Positions 9,162 to 18,477 of a stretch of DNA of 64,000 bases are shown here, piece after piece (position 1 is the first letter of the stretch; every line of letters starts with the position of its first letter). The stretch spans positions 620,001-684,000 of the forward strand of contig NZ_CANMXL010000002.1 in NCBI RefSeq assembly GCF_947501905.1. The letters run 5' to 3'. Under the pieces are notes generated by a model that made no database searches, was not told the DNA's origin, and saw only the letters and a list, made by a program, of their open reading frames with translations. This DNA is from an uncultured Winogradskyella sp. Lineage in GTDB: Bacteria > Bacteroidota > Bacteroidia > Flavobacteriales > Flavobacteriaceae. A program made the position numbers and the translations under genes.

Positions 9162-9872
9162 ATGAAAAAATTAGCCTTATTCACTATCTCCTTCTTCGTT
9201 TACTTTACCATCAATGCACAAAGTATCATCGGTGCTTGGGAAAGTTTAAGCGTTTCAGAAAGTGGTAAACAACTAAAACATATTGTCATCTTTGCGGACG
9301 GTTACCAAGTATTAACGACTTATGAAGCCGATACAGGAAAATTTATTCACACAAATGGTGGCACGTGGAAATTAGAAGGTGATATAATGACCGAGAAAGT
9401 CGAATTCCATACAGATAACGCAGAGCTTATTGGCACTGAGTCTAACTTTAAAGTACGACTAACAGATAATGAAATTGAAGTTGTAGATACCGGCATGACC
9501 ATGAAAAGAATAGACAATGGGTCGCCCGGAAAATTGCGAGGTGCTTGGCTAATGTCTGGAAGAATTAGAGACGGAAAAACACAATTACGCGATACAAATA
9601 GACCTCGAAAAACCATGAAAATATTATCAGGCACCAGATTTCAGTGGATTGCGTACAATACGGAAACCAAAGAATTTAAAGGTACTGGTGGCGGTACTTA
9701 TACCACTAAAAATGGTAAATACACTGAGAATATTGAGTTCTTCTCAAGAGACAATTCCAAAGCTGGTTTGAGTTTAGAATTTAATTACGATTTAATTGAT
9801 GGCAAATGGCACCATAGCGGTTCATCAAGTAAAGGACAACCCATCAATGAAATTTGGAGTGTTAGGGAATAA
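9162..9872 (+). CDS. Secreted two-repeat (lipocalin-like) protein, function unknown
   Basis: A 236-residue protein with a signal peptide (residues 1-19, ending INAQ). The mature part consists of two similar beta-rich halves: the first begins SIIGAWESLSVSES and contains NGGTWKLEGD, the second begins LRGAWLMSGRIRDG and contains GGGTYTTKNGKYTEN. This duplication suggests two lipocalin-like or DUF4488-like barrels. It follows the hydrolase by 6 bp and is probably co-transcribed. It converges on the next gene with a 6-bp gap. A ligand cannot be inferred. Confidence 0.75.
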   Translation: MKKLALFTISFFVYFTINAQSIIGAWESLSVSESGKQLKHIVIFADGYQVLTTYEADTGKFIHTNGGTWKLEGDIMTEKVEFHTDNAELIGTESNFKVRLTDNEIEVVDTGMTMKRIDNGSPGKLRGAWLMSGRIRDGKTQLRDTNRPRKTMKILSGTRFQWIAYNTETKEFKGTGGGTYTTKNGKYTENIEFFSRDNSKAGLSLEFNYDLIDGKWHHSGSSSKGQPINEIWSVRE

Positions 9873-9878
9873 TTAGAC

Positions 9879-11282
9879 TTAATCAAATCGCTCGGTAATG
9901 TTGATTGGATATTTATCCATAATTCTTCTTCTTTCCTTATTTAATTTTTCGTCTCGATTGAATTGATTTTTATGAATTTCTGCATCAATAGCACTATAAT
10001 CTTCGGCATCTCTTAACTCCTTGACAGCACTTTTATGAGCTGATAAAACATTGATATAATCTTGGTAAGTTGTATTATTATCATATCGATATTCAAAAAT
10101 CGTTGATTCATCAACATAATTACGTAACTCTTGTTTTAGGTTATCGATTGAAAACCCTATCCCATTAACTGAAATTTCATGAGAAACATCAATTACTATT
10201 GTGTCAGTAAAAACCCTATTACCATAAATACTAAACCTCTCTGGTTTTGGAGGACTTGCATACACATCTAACTTTTCAATTGATGAAGAAATATCATGCG
10301 TAATTCTATTATTATAAAATTTAGATGAAGACTCATTGGTGTTTAGAATTTCATAAATTAATCTATATTTTCCTGAATCATAAATCTCTAATTCAAATTC
10401 TTTTATAGATTTTATTGGTAAATCTTTATTAGCTCTTAATCTGGGTGAGTTTCTATATGTCTCATATACTAACATGGATGAATCCCATTTTCTGATATGA
10501 CTAAAAACTTCATGTAATTCAATATTTTCATTTTCTAAAGTGAAAATTGCAACTTTGCCATCAGGCTTAAAATCCATTTTAAAAACTAATTCCCAATAAT
10601 AATTACGTCTTCCATCTTTATATTCATGTAAACTTGATGGCACATCTACTGTTGGATTTTTTGCTAACATTTTCTCATCAAATGACTTGTAATCGACAAC
10701 TTCTATTTTACTTAGTATAAAAGTTAAGCTAAAAAAGGTAATAAAGTGTATTAGTGAAATTCTCCAACGCCTTTTTCTCAACACCAAAGAAATTGTTTTC
10801 CAAGAATCAAAATAAAGAACAGTAATTAATAATACTGATGGAATAGCAAAATTTTCAATGAAAGCAGAACCCATGTGGTTTGATGCAAATGCAGCAAATA
10901 AAAACCAAATTTTAGCAAACCAATGTATAAAGTTGAATCCTAAAAAATTTTGGTCATTCATAATCCTATTTCGCTTATTGTTTCGATGAGAAAACATTTT
11001 TTGAGGACGACTAAATAAAAAATTAATTGCAATAGAGTTACCCATTAGCATTGAAATAGCTGCAAAAAACAGGTTGTAGAACCTTCGTTCACTTTCTGGA
11101 ACGATGATGGGACGATTTTCAAAATCTAAAAAAAGCATCCGGTCTGTTTCTCGCAAGACGAAAAAGAAACTATATATTACCAATGCTGAAATTAAACCTA
11201 ACAGAATAGACAACACAATTCTCTTTTTCGAAATTGCATTGAAACTTAGTTTTGAGTCATAAAACAGACGGTTAAATTTCAT
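9879..11282 (-). CDS. Polytopic membrane protein with ExbD/TolR-like C-terminal domain
   Basis: A 467-residue protein. The N-terminal 190 residues contain about five hydrophobic membrane segments (for example RIVLSILLGLISALVIYSFF and the one near FITFFSLTFILSK). A soluble middle region (about 195-340) is unrecognised. The last about 120 residues resemble the periplasmic part of flavobacterial ExbD proteins: TIVIDVSHEISVNG, then TTYQDYINVLSAHKSAVKEL with RDAED following, and the terminal IMDKYPINITE, which parallels the usual YPMxISE ending. No ExbB partner is adjacent. It is divergent from the 11376 gene and convergent with the 9162 gene. Function unknown; the ExbD relation is inferred from pattern similarity only. 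Confidence 0.6.
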   Translation of the reverse strand: MKFNRLFYDSKLSFNAISKKRIVLSILLGLISALVIYSFFFVLRETDRMLFLDFENRPIIVPESERRFYNLFFAAISMLMGNSIAINFLFSRPQKMFSHRNNKRNRIMNDQNFLGFNFIHWFAKIWFLFAAFASNHMGSAFIENFAIPSVLLITVLYFDSWKTISLVLRKRRWRISLIHFITFFSLTFILSKIEVVDYKSFDEKMLAKNPTVDVPSSLHEYKDGRRNYYWELVFKMDFKPDGKVAIFTLENENIELHEVFSHIRKWDSSMLVYETYRNSPRLRANKDLPIKSIKEFELEIYDSGKYRLIYEILNTNESSSKFYNNRITHDISSSIEKLDVYASPPKPERFSIYGNRVFTDTIVIDVSHEISVNGIGFSIDNLKQELRNYVDESTIFEYRYDNNTTYQDYINVLSAHKSAVKELRDAEDYSAIDAEIHKNQFNRDEKLNKERRRIMDKYPINITERFD

Positions 11283-11375
11283 AAGTCTACGTAATGTATT
11301 ATTAGTATAAAATAGCTATTCTTTGTTACTAGGTAAAACCAATAAATTGATATATTGTCATATAATATATATTAG

Positions 11376-11882
11376 ATGAAAGCTTTATTTTATATTCTAC
11401 TAATCCCAGTGTTTATATTAAATGTGAATGCTCAAGAGGTAATTGATTTTGACGATTTATATATCGACACTAATAACTTAGCGTATAAATTTTCCAATGA
11501 CTCACTTTTCTCAGGCATATGTGAAAAAAGACGTAGGAACAAACATTTAGTTTTAGAAGAACATTTTGAAAAAGGAGTTATTACAATAGCGAAGTACTAT
11601 TACAATGGGAAAAAGAGAATTGTTTCTGATAGTGTGGTTTATAACGTTTTAAAACCTTTTGAGTATAAAACTATCTATTATTTTGATTTAGATTCTAATC
11701 TCCAAGAAAAAGAGAGTTATGATGAAACTGGTAAATATATTTTAAAAGAGGAATTTGAAGATGGGAAACTAATATATAGCTGCCAATATAATGGAAAGAA
11801 AAAGCATGGTAAAGAATTCTGTTATTCTAAAGATGGAAAACTTTTAGAGTTTGAATATAATAATGGTAAAAAATTAAAATAG
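11376..11882 (+). CDS. Secreted MORN/YwqK-like repeat protein
   Basis: A 168-residue protein with signal peptide (residues 1-19, ending NVNAQ). The C-terminal half carries short repeats of the YwqK/MORN type, such as EKESYDETGKYILKEEFEDG, QYNGKKKHGKEFCYSKDG and EFEYNNGKK. Such repeats occur widely in Bacteroidota secreted proteins and are often labelled antitoxin-like without evidence. It stands alone between two minus-strand genes; upstream there is AT-rich sequence but no clear -7 element. I do not infer a toxin-antitoxin function, because no toxin gene is adjacent. Confidence 0.7.
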   Translation: MKALFYILLIPVFILNVNAQEVIDFDDLYIDTNNLAYKFSNDSLFSGICEKRRRNKHLVLEEHFEKGVITIAKYYYNGKKRIVSDSVVYNVLKPFEYKTIYYFDLDSNLQEKESYDETGKYILKEEFEDGKLIYSCQYNGKKKHGKEFCYSKDGKLLEFEYNNGKKLK

Positions 11883-11898
11883 AATAAGTCTTTTAATT

Positions 11899-13251
11899 TT
11901 AAAAAAGCTCTTTTACCTCATCAAAATCCAAACCACCGTAATTACCCGAGCTCATTAAAAGCAGAGCTTTATTTTCAAAATTCTGTGAGAATAAAAAGTC
12001 TTTAAAATCCTGTGGATTGGTATAGATAATTAAATCATCACGTTCAAAAGCATCAGCAATTTGTTGGTGCGAGACTTCTTCGAGTTTTTTAATTTCAACA
12101 GCGTGAGGTGAGTAAAACACAACAGCTTTGCCAGCTGCATCAATTGTGCCTTTGTATTCTTTTAAAAACTCCGCATTAAGGCTGCTATAAGTATGCAATT
12201 CTAAGCAAGCTAGTAATTCTTTGTCTTTGTATTGTGCTTTTACAGCCTCAGTAGTGGCCTTTACTTTACTTGGTGAGTGTGCAAAGTCTTTATAAGCCAC
12301 AGCCGTTTTAGACTCCGCTATTTTCTCCAAACGTTTACTCGCACCTTTAAAGGTAGAAATAGCTTCGTAAAAGTCGTCCTCATCAATACCCATATGCTGG
12401 CAAATCCATTTCGCGCCTGCTAAATTATTCAAGTTATGTGCGCCAAAGACTTCAATTGGCATTGGACCTTCAGGGGTTTCTAAAAGTGTTTCTCCGTTTT
12501 CAACTTCGTATTGTGGCGTTTGGTACGGTAATTTTCTAATCTGGTTTTCAGACGCTTCCACCACACGTTTTACTTCGGCATCTTCTTCATTGTAATTAAT
12601 ACTTCCACCACGGACTATTGAGTCTACAAAAATGCTAAACTGCTCCACATAATTTTCATAGGTTGGAAACACATTAATATGGTCCCAAGCTATTCCGCTT
12701 AGCAACGCAATATTTGGTTTATATAAATGAAATTTTGGACGTCTATCTATCGGAGAACTTAAATATTCATCACCTTCTAAAACTATAAAATCATTGTCTT
12801 CGGTCAATTTTACCATGATATCAAAACCTTCAAGTTGTGCGCCGACCATATAGTCGACATCTCTATCGTGGTAATGCATCACATGCAAAATCATGGACGT
12901 TATCGTTGTTTTCCCATGGCTTCCACCAATAACAACTCGTGTTTTATCTTTAGATTGTTCGTACAGAAACTCAGGATAGCTATAAATCTTAAGACCTAAG
13001 TCTTGAGCTTTTAGCAGCTCAGGATTATCGGCTTTGGCATGCATACCTAAAACAATAGCGTCCAAATCAGACGAAATTTTTTCTGGAAACCAACCAAATG
13101 ACTCAGGTAATAAACCTTTAGCTTCTAATCGTGATTTTGAAGGGTCAAAAATAGTGTCGTCACTTCCTGTGACTTTGTAACCTTTATTGTGAAGCGCTAA
13201 AGCTAAATTATGCATTGCTGCACCACCAATGGCGATAAAATGTACGTTCAT
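11899..13251 (-). CDS. mpl: UDP-N-acetylmuramate:L-Ala-gamma-D-Glu-meso-DAP ligase (murein recycling)
   Basis: A 450-residue Mur-ligase family enzyme. The N-terminal Rossmann-like part has FIAIGGAAMHNLAL, the central ATPase domain has the P-loop GGSHGKTTITS, and the C-terminal ligase domain contains FKGASKRLE and the FAHSP motif. The Mpl-type arrangement (GSHGKTT, EGDEYLSSPID) distinguishes it from MurC. It reattaches the recycled tripeptide to UDP-MurNAc in the cytosol. It is monocistronic as far as visible, 100 bp downstream of the tolC-like gene on the same strand and converging on the MORN protein. Confidence 0.88.
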   Translation of the reverse strand: MNVHFIAIGGAAMHNLALALHNKGYKVTGSDDTIFDPSKSRLEAKGLLPESFGWFPEKISSDLDAIVLGMHAKADNPELLKAQDLGLKIYSYPEFLYEQSKDKTRVVIGGSHGKTTITSMILHVMHYHDRDVDYMVGAQLEGFDIMVKLTEDNDFIVLEGDEYLSSPIDRRPKFHLYKPNIALLSGIAWDHINVFPTYENYVEQFSIFVDSIVRGGSINYNEEDAEVKRVVEASENQIRKLPYQTPQYEVENGETLLETPEGPMPIEVFGAHNLNNLAGAKWICQHMGIDEDDFYEAISTFKGASKRLEKIAESKTAVAYKDFAHSPSKVKATTEAVKAQYKDKELLACLELHTYSSLNAEFLKEYKGTIDAAGKAVVFYSPHAVEIKKLEEVSHQQIADAFERDDLIIYTNPQDFKDFLFSQNFENKALLLMSSGNYGGLDFDEVKELF

Positions 13252-13297
13252 TTGGTAAATATAAAATTTAGTCTATTAAAAAGGAATTAACGTATTA

Positions 13298-13326
13298 GAT
13301 TTCTCGATTAATGCTCGAAATGACAA
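13298..13326. repeat. Short TCGA-N7-TCGA inverted element, possible dispersed flavobacterial repeat
   Basis: The gap between the tolC-like gene and mpl contains ATTTCTCGATTAATGCTCGAAATGAC-like sequence, with TCGA arms separated by 7 bases and flanking TTTC/GAAA. From memory, similar words are scattered through intergenic regions of Flavobacteriaceae. No second copy is evident in this window. Confidence 0.25.
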
Positions 13327-13351
13327 TACTTGTTTCACCTCTTACTTATCA

Positions 13352-14755
13352 CTATAACTCAGGATTAACTGCCAAACTATTAAATAACTTTGCTTTAGTG
13401 TTGAAAAATTTATTCTGAATTTCTATAGCTTTAAGTTGACCTTCTATAAGTTTTGACTCACGAGAATTGACTAGAAACAAAGAGCTTTCGCCTAATTGAA
13501 ACTTGCGTTCTTCGGCTTTTAGCATTTGTTGATAGTCGCCTACCATTTGTACTGTGATTTCGTTTTGGGTAACATAAGAATCTAACTCTTGCTTTAGGCC
13601 ATTAATCTTATTCTGAAGATTAACGCGAGTGGCATCAATTTCAAATTCAGTATCGCTTAATTTTATCTTAGCCAACTTTAAATCACCACGTTCCTTTCTT
13701 AAAAATAGAGGCGTACTTATTTTAAAACCACCTTTGTACTCTTGTGTATTAAATGAGCGTGCGATATCTGGCGTTTCCGTCAGAAAATTGTATTCTAAAT
13801 CTACACGTGGCAACAGCATATTAGCTTTCAATCGTCTTTCTACATTCAAACTTTGGCGCTTAAAATCTAAAGATTGCATTTTTGGATGCACATCTATAAC
13901 AAGCTCTTGACTTCGTAATTGGTCTAAATTAAAAGTAGTATCAACAATTGGCTCTGAATTAATATCTGGGATAACATTTGGCTGTAACTCCACAGGAATA
14001 TTGTTATCTAACCACAGAAAAGTTGATAGTTCTAAGGAAGCTTTCAGTAGTTGCACGCGCGACTGTTCTAAGCTTAGTTTTCTACTATTTAAAGCTATCC
14101 GAGCTTCTGTGGCATCAATCTGTGCATTTTCGCCTAATTCTACACCTCGAACAACACCACGATATCGTAACTCAGCATTGGTCAAGAAATTTTCGAAGAG
14201 CTTTAATTCATTATATGCTTTTAACCATTTAAAATACACCTTTGATGCTTCAAACAGAATATTATTGACATAAATATCTCTATCTGCCTTGGCTTGCTCT
14301 CTAAATAATTTAGCTTGCTTTAGCGATGCCATTCTATCATTAATTAGCAATCCTCTTAAAACTGGGACTGATACACCAGCAGAGTACAAACCTCCGTCTG
14401 GTATAAAATTTTCAGGATTTAAAAAATCTCCCGTATTCTCTTCAAAAGATGCTTTTAGCTCTACTCCAAACCATGTTGGTACTTTAAATGTACCATTGAG
14501 TTGTTCCCAATATTCTGTGCCTTTAAGTCTTTTCTTATCATAATCAACATCAATTTTTGGATCAAATGCACCTCGGGATTTTAATAATTTCGCTTGGCTT
14601 TCGTCAATAACCAGATTAGCTTGTTTGACAATAGGATGAAATTTTTTGACATAGCCCAAATACTCATCAAATCGTAACACATTTGCTAGACTATCTGATT
14701 GAGAAAAACCAGAGAGGCCAAAAGCCAATAGAATAAATGAAATTAGATTTTTCAT
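13352..14755 (-). CDS. TolC-family outer-membrane efflux channel
   Basis: A 467-residue outer-membrane factor with a signal peptide (about residues 1-18, ending GLSGFSQ). Two long helical repeats typical of OEP proteins are seen, for example around QAKLFREQAKADRDIYVNN and LKLAKIKLSDTEFEIDATRV, with beta-strand segments such as GLYSAGVSVPVLRG. It is the last gene of the tetR-ABC-hlyD-tolC operon and follows hlyD by 3 bp. It would form the outer-membrane duct of a tripartite exporter. The length is normal for the family. Confidence 0.87.
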   Translation of the reverse strand: MKNLISFILLAFGLSGFSQSDSLANVLRFDEYLGYVKKFHPIVKQANLVIDESQAKLLKSRGAFDPKIDVDYDKKRLKGTEYWEQLNGTFKVPTWFGVELKASFEENTGDFLNPENFIPDGGLYSAGVSVPVLRGLLINDRMASLKQAKLFREQAKADRDIYVNNILFEASKVYFKWLKAYNELKLFENFLTNAELRYRGVVRGVELGENAQIDATEARIALNSRKLSLEQSRVQLLKASLELSTFLWLDNNIPVELQPNVIPDINSEPIVDTTFNLDQLRSQELVIDVHPKMQSLDFKRQSLNVERRLKANMLLPRVDLEYNFLTETPDIARSFNTQEYKGGFKISTPLFLRKERGDLKLAKIKLSDTEFEIDATRVNLQNKINGLKQELDSYVTQNEITVQMVGDYQQMLKAEERKFQLGESSLFLVNSRESKLIEGQLKAIEIQNKFFNTKAKLFNSLAVNPEL

Positions 14756-14758
14756 TGA

Positions 14759-16108
14759 TTACTTCTTTTTTGCTTCTGTATTTTCGATAGGTTGATAATA
14801 ATTTGGTGGAAAACCATTGAGTTGCCTCCATAACTCAAACCAAATTGGAACATCGTCTAATAATGCCATTGTAAATGCACCTGAGCCTGCACGTACATCT
14901 TTTGGCCATGGATGGTCTTCTGAGTCTGGTTTAAGTAGCACTCTGAACTTACCGTTTGGACTTATAAAACGCTCTACAGCAACAACCTCAGCACCATATG
15001 TCCCATAAGAGACATTTGGCCAACCACTAAAAATGATTGCTGGCCAACCATCGAACTGTACACGGACTTTCTCGCCTTTGTGGATCAATGGCAAATCTAT
15101 TGGCTCTACAAAAGTCTCAACGGCCAAATCTACATTTGCAGGAATGATTCCAACGAGCTCCTCTCCTTCTTTAAACGTTTGCCCAATACCACCACGCAAT
15201 GCTGTATTTATAAAACCATCGTATGGTGCTGTTATGTATAACAATCCATTACGTATACTGTAATTAGACACATCACTATCTAGTTTTTGTACTTGAGCTT
15301 CTGAATCGAACTGATTGGATTGTGCTGAAAATTTCTCGCTTTGTGCTTTTGATATCTTATCAGCATATTCGGCTTTCAGCTTAGAAACCTCAATCTTTGC
15401 ATTAAGCACACCGTTCTTACTTGCCAACAACTTAGCTTCTTGAGAAATACGCTTAGCTTCTGTTTCCTGTAATTTTACCCGAGCATCTTCAACACGTTTA
15501 AGTGCTGTAAATCCATCTTTAAATAAAGATTCTGCACGGTCGTATTTGGTCTGCGCGATACTTAAATTGGTCTTTGCAGCTTCTAAGTCTATACTGTCTG
15601 CTTGGACTTTTAATTCAGATTGATATATTTTGTTCTGTGCCTGTTCAAGTTTTAATCGTCTTTCACTTGACAACGCAGAAATACGAACATCTTGTGCTTT
15701 TACCTTACCAGCATAAGACTCAACGGCAAACGCTTTTGCATCACGTTGGTTTTGTGTTCGCTGCACCAAATTTGGATCAAAGTATTCACTCTTGATTTCA
15801 GCGATTTTCATGATGGTATCACCCTTTTTAACTTCATCACCTTCGCGTACAAACCACTGCTGTATACTACCAGGAATTGGTGATTGTATCGTTTGTGGTC
15901 GTTGTTCTGGTGTTAATGTTGTGACTTTACCACGCCCAGATATATTCTGGGTCCAAGGCAAAAAGAGTGTTATAAAACCTACTATGGTAAATCCAGCCAA
16001 AAAACGACGCCACAGTTTATAATAATCTTTATTAAAAACGAGCGCTGCAGATTTAAACTTAGATAAATCTACTTCTTTATTTAAAGCGTTACGAGATATA
16101 TTTAACAT
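14759..16108 (-). CDS. HlyD-family membrane-fusion (periplasmic adaptor) protein
   Basis: A 449-residue adaptor with one N-terminal membrane segment (about residues 33-52, AGFTIVGFITLFLPW). The split lipoyl/barrel-sandwich domain is visible as QSPIPGSIQQWFVREGDEVKKGD at about 92-114 and LLYITAPYDGFINTALRGG near residues 290-310. Between the halves is a long coiled-coil hairpin (about 140-280). The C-terminal beta-barrel includes GEKVRVQFDGWPAI. It bridges the inner-membrane ABC protein and the TolC channel encoded on either side (gaps 9 and 3 bp). Confidence 0.9.
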   Translation of the reverse strand: MLNISRNALNKEVDLSKFKSAALVFNKDYYKLWRRFLAGFTIVGFITLFLPWTQNISGRGKVTTLTPEQRPQTIQSPIPGSIQQWFVREGDEVKKGDTIMKIAEIKSEYFDPNLVQRTQNQRDAKAFAVESYAGKVKAQDVRISALSSERRLKLEQAQNKIYQSELKVQADSIDLEAAKTNLSIAQTKYDRAESLFKDGFTALKRVEDARVKLQETEAKRISQEAKLLASKNGVLNAKIEVSKLKAEYADKISKAQSEKFSAQSNQFDSEAQVQKLDSDVSNYSIRNGLLYITAPYDGFINTALRGGIGQTFKEGEELVGIIPANVDLAVETFVEPIDLPLIHKGEKVRVQFDGWPAIIFSGWPNVSYGTYGAEVVAVERFISPNGKFRVLLKPDSEDHPWPKDVRAGSGAFTMALLDDVPIWFELWRQLNGFPPNYYQPIENTEAKKK

Positions 16109-16117
16109 GGCTTATGT

Positions 16118-17779
16118 TTAAATGATTTGACCTTTTTGAAGGTTAATAACTTGAGAACAACTGCTAATCCATTCTTCATTAAAACTTACAACTACTAATG
16201 ACCAAGGATGTTTAGCATCTGTCAAGTAATTAATTATTCGTTTGGTTTCTGCAACTTCAAAATGTTCTAATGGCTCTTCTAAAATGAGCATATGAGGTTG
16301 TTTTAAAATAGCTCTTGCCAACATTATCTTTTTGGAAACTGTAAACGGAATTTGTCTACCTTCAGGATAAATGATGGTGTTTAAACCTAACTCTGTTTCT
16401 TTTAGATAATCTGTTAATCCTACAACTTTTAAAACTGCTTCGATAGTACTTGTAGTTACTGATGTATCACCAAGTGTTAGATTCTCTTTAATTGTACCTT
16501 CAAAAGGTGTTTCGTCACTAAGCACTAATCCCAAGTGTGACCTGTAACTATTCAGCGACAAGTTACTTATTGCGGTATCATTAAGGAATATTCGTCCTTT
16601 ACTTGGATTAAGAAGTCCAGAAATAATTCGGATGAGACTCGATTTACCTGAACCGCTTTCGCCTTTAATTAAAATTCTACTTTTTGAATTGATATTAAAA
16701 GACACATCCTTTAGAATTGGTAAACTTCTATTTGGTACTTTATAAGAAACATTATCTAATTCAATTTTGAAATCCTTATCAATGCTAACTAACTCTCCTT
16801 CTTGTGATTCGATTTTCTTGTCAACTACTTGCCCCATTTTTTCTAAAGAGGTTAGCACATCATAGAAAGACTCTAGAGCTAGGATTAGTTTTTCAACAGA
16901 AGCAATGACCAGTAAAATGATAATTTCAGCGGCTACAAATTGTCCGATATTCATCTCTTGATTAAGCACTAGTAACCCACCAATAATAAGTAATCCAGCA
17001 GTTACTAAAACTTTGAAACCAATCATTTGAATAAACTGAATTATCAGAATTTTGAAATGGCTCTCTCTGGCTTTAAGATAGCCTTCGACAAGCTTATCGT
17101 TTTTATCTACAGCTAAAGATGTTTTTCCTGAAATTTTGAAACTCATTATAGATCTCGCCACTTCTTGAATCCAATGCGCCACCATATATTTTTTCTGAGA
17201 TTCTAGTAGACTTGTATTCATACCACTTTGAATGGTATACTTAAATACAACATAAATGAGTAGTATAAGTAAAACACCAAAAGCTATAAAAAACGGATGA
17301 TAGAATGACAGTAAAATCAGTGCAAACAAAATCTGTAGAACCGCAGCAGGAACATCAATAAGTAGTTTTGCCAGACCTTTCTGGACTGCCAAAACATCAA
17401 AGAAACGGTTAGCCAATTCTGGTGGATAGTAATTGTATAATTGGTCCATTTTTATCTTAGGAAACCTATATGTAAACTCAAAAGAAGCACGCATGAATAA
17501 GCGCTGTTGGACCGTTTCTATAATTCGCATTTGCATGAATTGCAACACACCTACAAAAGCAACACCAATTGTTACTAAAACAACCAATACAATCCATGAT
17601 GTACTAACTTGAGCACCTTGAATTAAGTTGATAATAGCTTGAATACCTAAAGGCAAAGTCAAGTTGATTAATCCGGCAAATACAGCATAATATATGACTT
17701 GAAATAAATCTTTACGCTCAAGTTTAAGCAGGCCTAAAAACCGCTGCCATGGCGTTAATACAGGAATTTCGTTACTCAT
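16118..17779 (-). CDS. ABC exporter (membrane domain + degenerate ATPase domain)
   Basis: A 553-residue half transporter of the type I exporter class. About five to six membrane segments occupy residues 25-310, and the nucleotide-binding domain is at about 335-553. Walker A GESGSGKSS is intact (K379). Other catalytic motifs are not: the signature LSGGQ is replaced by FTVSKK (S482), Walker B reads LILEEP with Glu instead of the first Asp, the Q-loop has LVLSDETPF without Gln, and the H-loop position reads VVSFNEE with Phe where His is expected. No peptidase C39 domain is present. It sits between tetR and hlyD in a four-gene operon. Either a weak ATPase or one working with an unlinked partner. 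Confidence 0.85.
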   Translation of the reverse strand: MSNEIPVLTPWQRFLGLLKLERKDLFQVIYYAVFAGLINLTLPLGIQAIINLIQGAQVSTSWIVLVVLVTIGVAFVGVLQFMQMRIIETVQQRLFMRASFEFTYRFPKIKMDQLYNYYPPELANRFFDVLAVQKGLAKLLIDVPAAVLQILFALILLSFYHPFFIAFGVLLILLIYVVFKYTIQSGMNTSLLESQKKYMVAHWIQEVARSIMSFKISGKTSLAVDKNDKLVEGYLKARESHFKILIIQFIQMIGFKVLVTAGLLIIGGLLVLNQEMNIGQFVAAEIIILLVIASVEKLILALESFYDVLTSLEKMGQVVDKKIESQEGELVSIDKDFKIELDNVSYKVPNRSLPILKDVSFNINSKSRILIKGESGSGKSSLIRIISGLLNPSKGRIFLNDTAISNLSLNSYRSHLGLVLSDETPFEGTIKENLTLGDTSVTTSTIEAVLKVVGLTDYLKETELGLNTIIYPEGRQIPFTVSKKIMLARAILKQPHMLILEEPLEHFEVAETKRIINYLTDAKHPWSLVVVSFNEEWISSCSQVINLQKGQII

Positions 17780-17786
17780 CTTTGTC

Positions 17787-18461
17787 TTAAGATTTAATAG
17801 CGTTAATTGTTAATTCTTGGAAAAATTTTGTTGGTGTAACGGTTTCGCTACAATCTGTAATTGATGTAAAATGTTCTTTTAAGAAATGTTGGTGTAATGC
17901 ACCCTCTATTATAGTACTAGAAATACTTGACGCGTATTTATAGTCTGCATTAATAGTTAAAATCATATCACGAAGTCGAGTAATTAAACGCTTATAAACC
18001 ACGAAGTACCCTTCTTTGTTTTCGCTATCAACTTCTTTAGTTAAGTATGATTTTGAATATTCATTAATAATGATTTGATTAAGCTTTATCTCATTAATAT
18101 GCAAGAAATCGTTATCCTCCTTTATGGTTCTTGTCACAACCTCAATGGCTTTCAATAATTTTTCTGTTGGGTTAGGCAAATTAGATGTAGAGAATACCAA
18201 TTGATATTCAATCCAAGCCCAATACCAAGATGTTAGATATAAAAGAAGTTTATGCTTACTTTCAAAATAGCGATAAATAGAACTCTCGTTAGAACCAATT
18301 TTAGTTCCTAATTTTTTGAATGTAAAACTATCAAAACCTATTTCATCAATTAAAAGAATACTATGACCTATAATACGCTTTCCTAAATCTGAAGATTCTG
18401 GATCTTTTAAAAAGATTTTTTCTGGTACCGAAATCTTAATAGTTGAGAGTAGACTTTTCAT
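17787..18461 (-). CDS. TetR/AcrR-family regulator of the export operon
   Basis: A 224-residue regulator. The N-terminal helix-turn-helix spans about residues 30-75, with FTFKKLGTKIGSNESSIYRY, the classical TetR recognition-helix pattern ending in YRYFESKHKLL. The helical C-terminal part is a ligand-binding/dimer domain with no similarity I can name. It is the first gene of the operon (next gene 7 bp downstream), and a 33-bp palindrome overlaps its promoter, so autoregulation together with the exporter is likely. The inducer is unknown, probably the exported compound. Confidence 0.88.
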   Translation of the reverse strand: MKSLLSTIKISVPEKIFLKDPESSDLGKRIIGHSILLIDEIGFDSFTFKKLGTKIGSNESSIYRYFESKHKLLLYLTSWYWAWIEYQLVFSTSNLPNPTEKLLKAIEVVTRTIKEDNDFLHINEIKLNQIIINEYSKSYLTKEVDSENKEGYFVVYKRLITRLRDMILTINADYKYASSISSTIIEGALHQHFLKEHFTSITDCSETVTPTKFFQELTINAIKS

Positions 18462-18477
18462 ATTTAATTATTTAAGA

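Noticed and set aside
11376..11882. YwqK-like protein as part of a toxin-antitoxin pair
   Set aside because: It is secreted, and no toxin gene is adjacent; the repeats are common in Bacteroidota surface proteins.
13978..14273. Overlapping plus-strand frames inside the tolC-like gene
   Set aside because: Two different frames overlap each other and the real gene; neither has a recognisable start context or domain.
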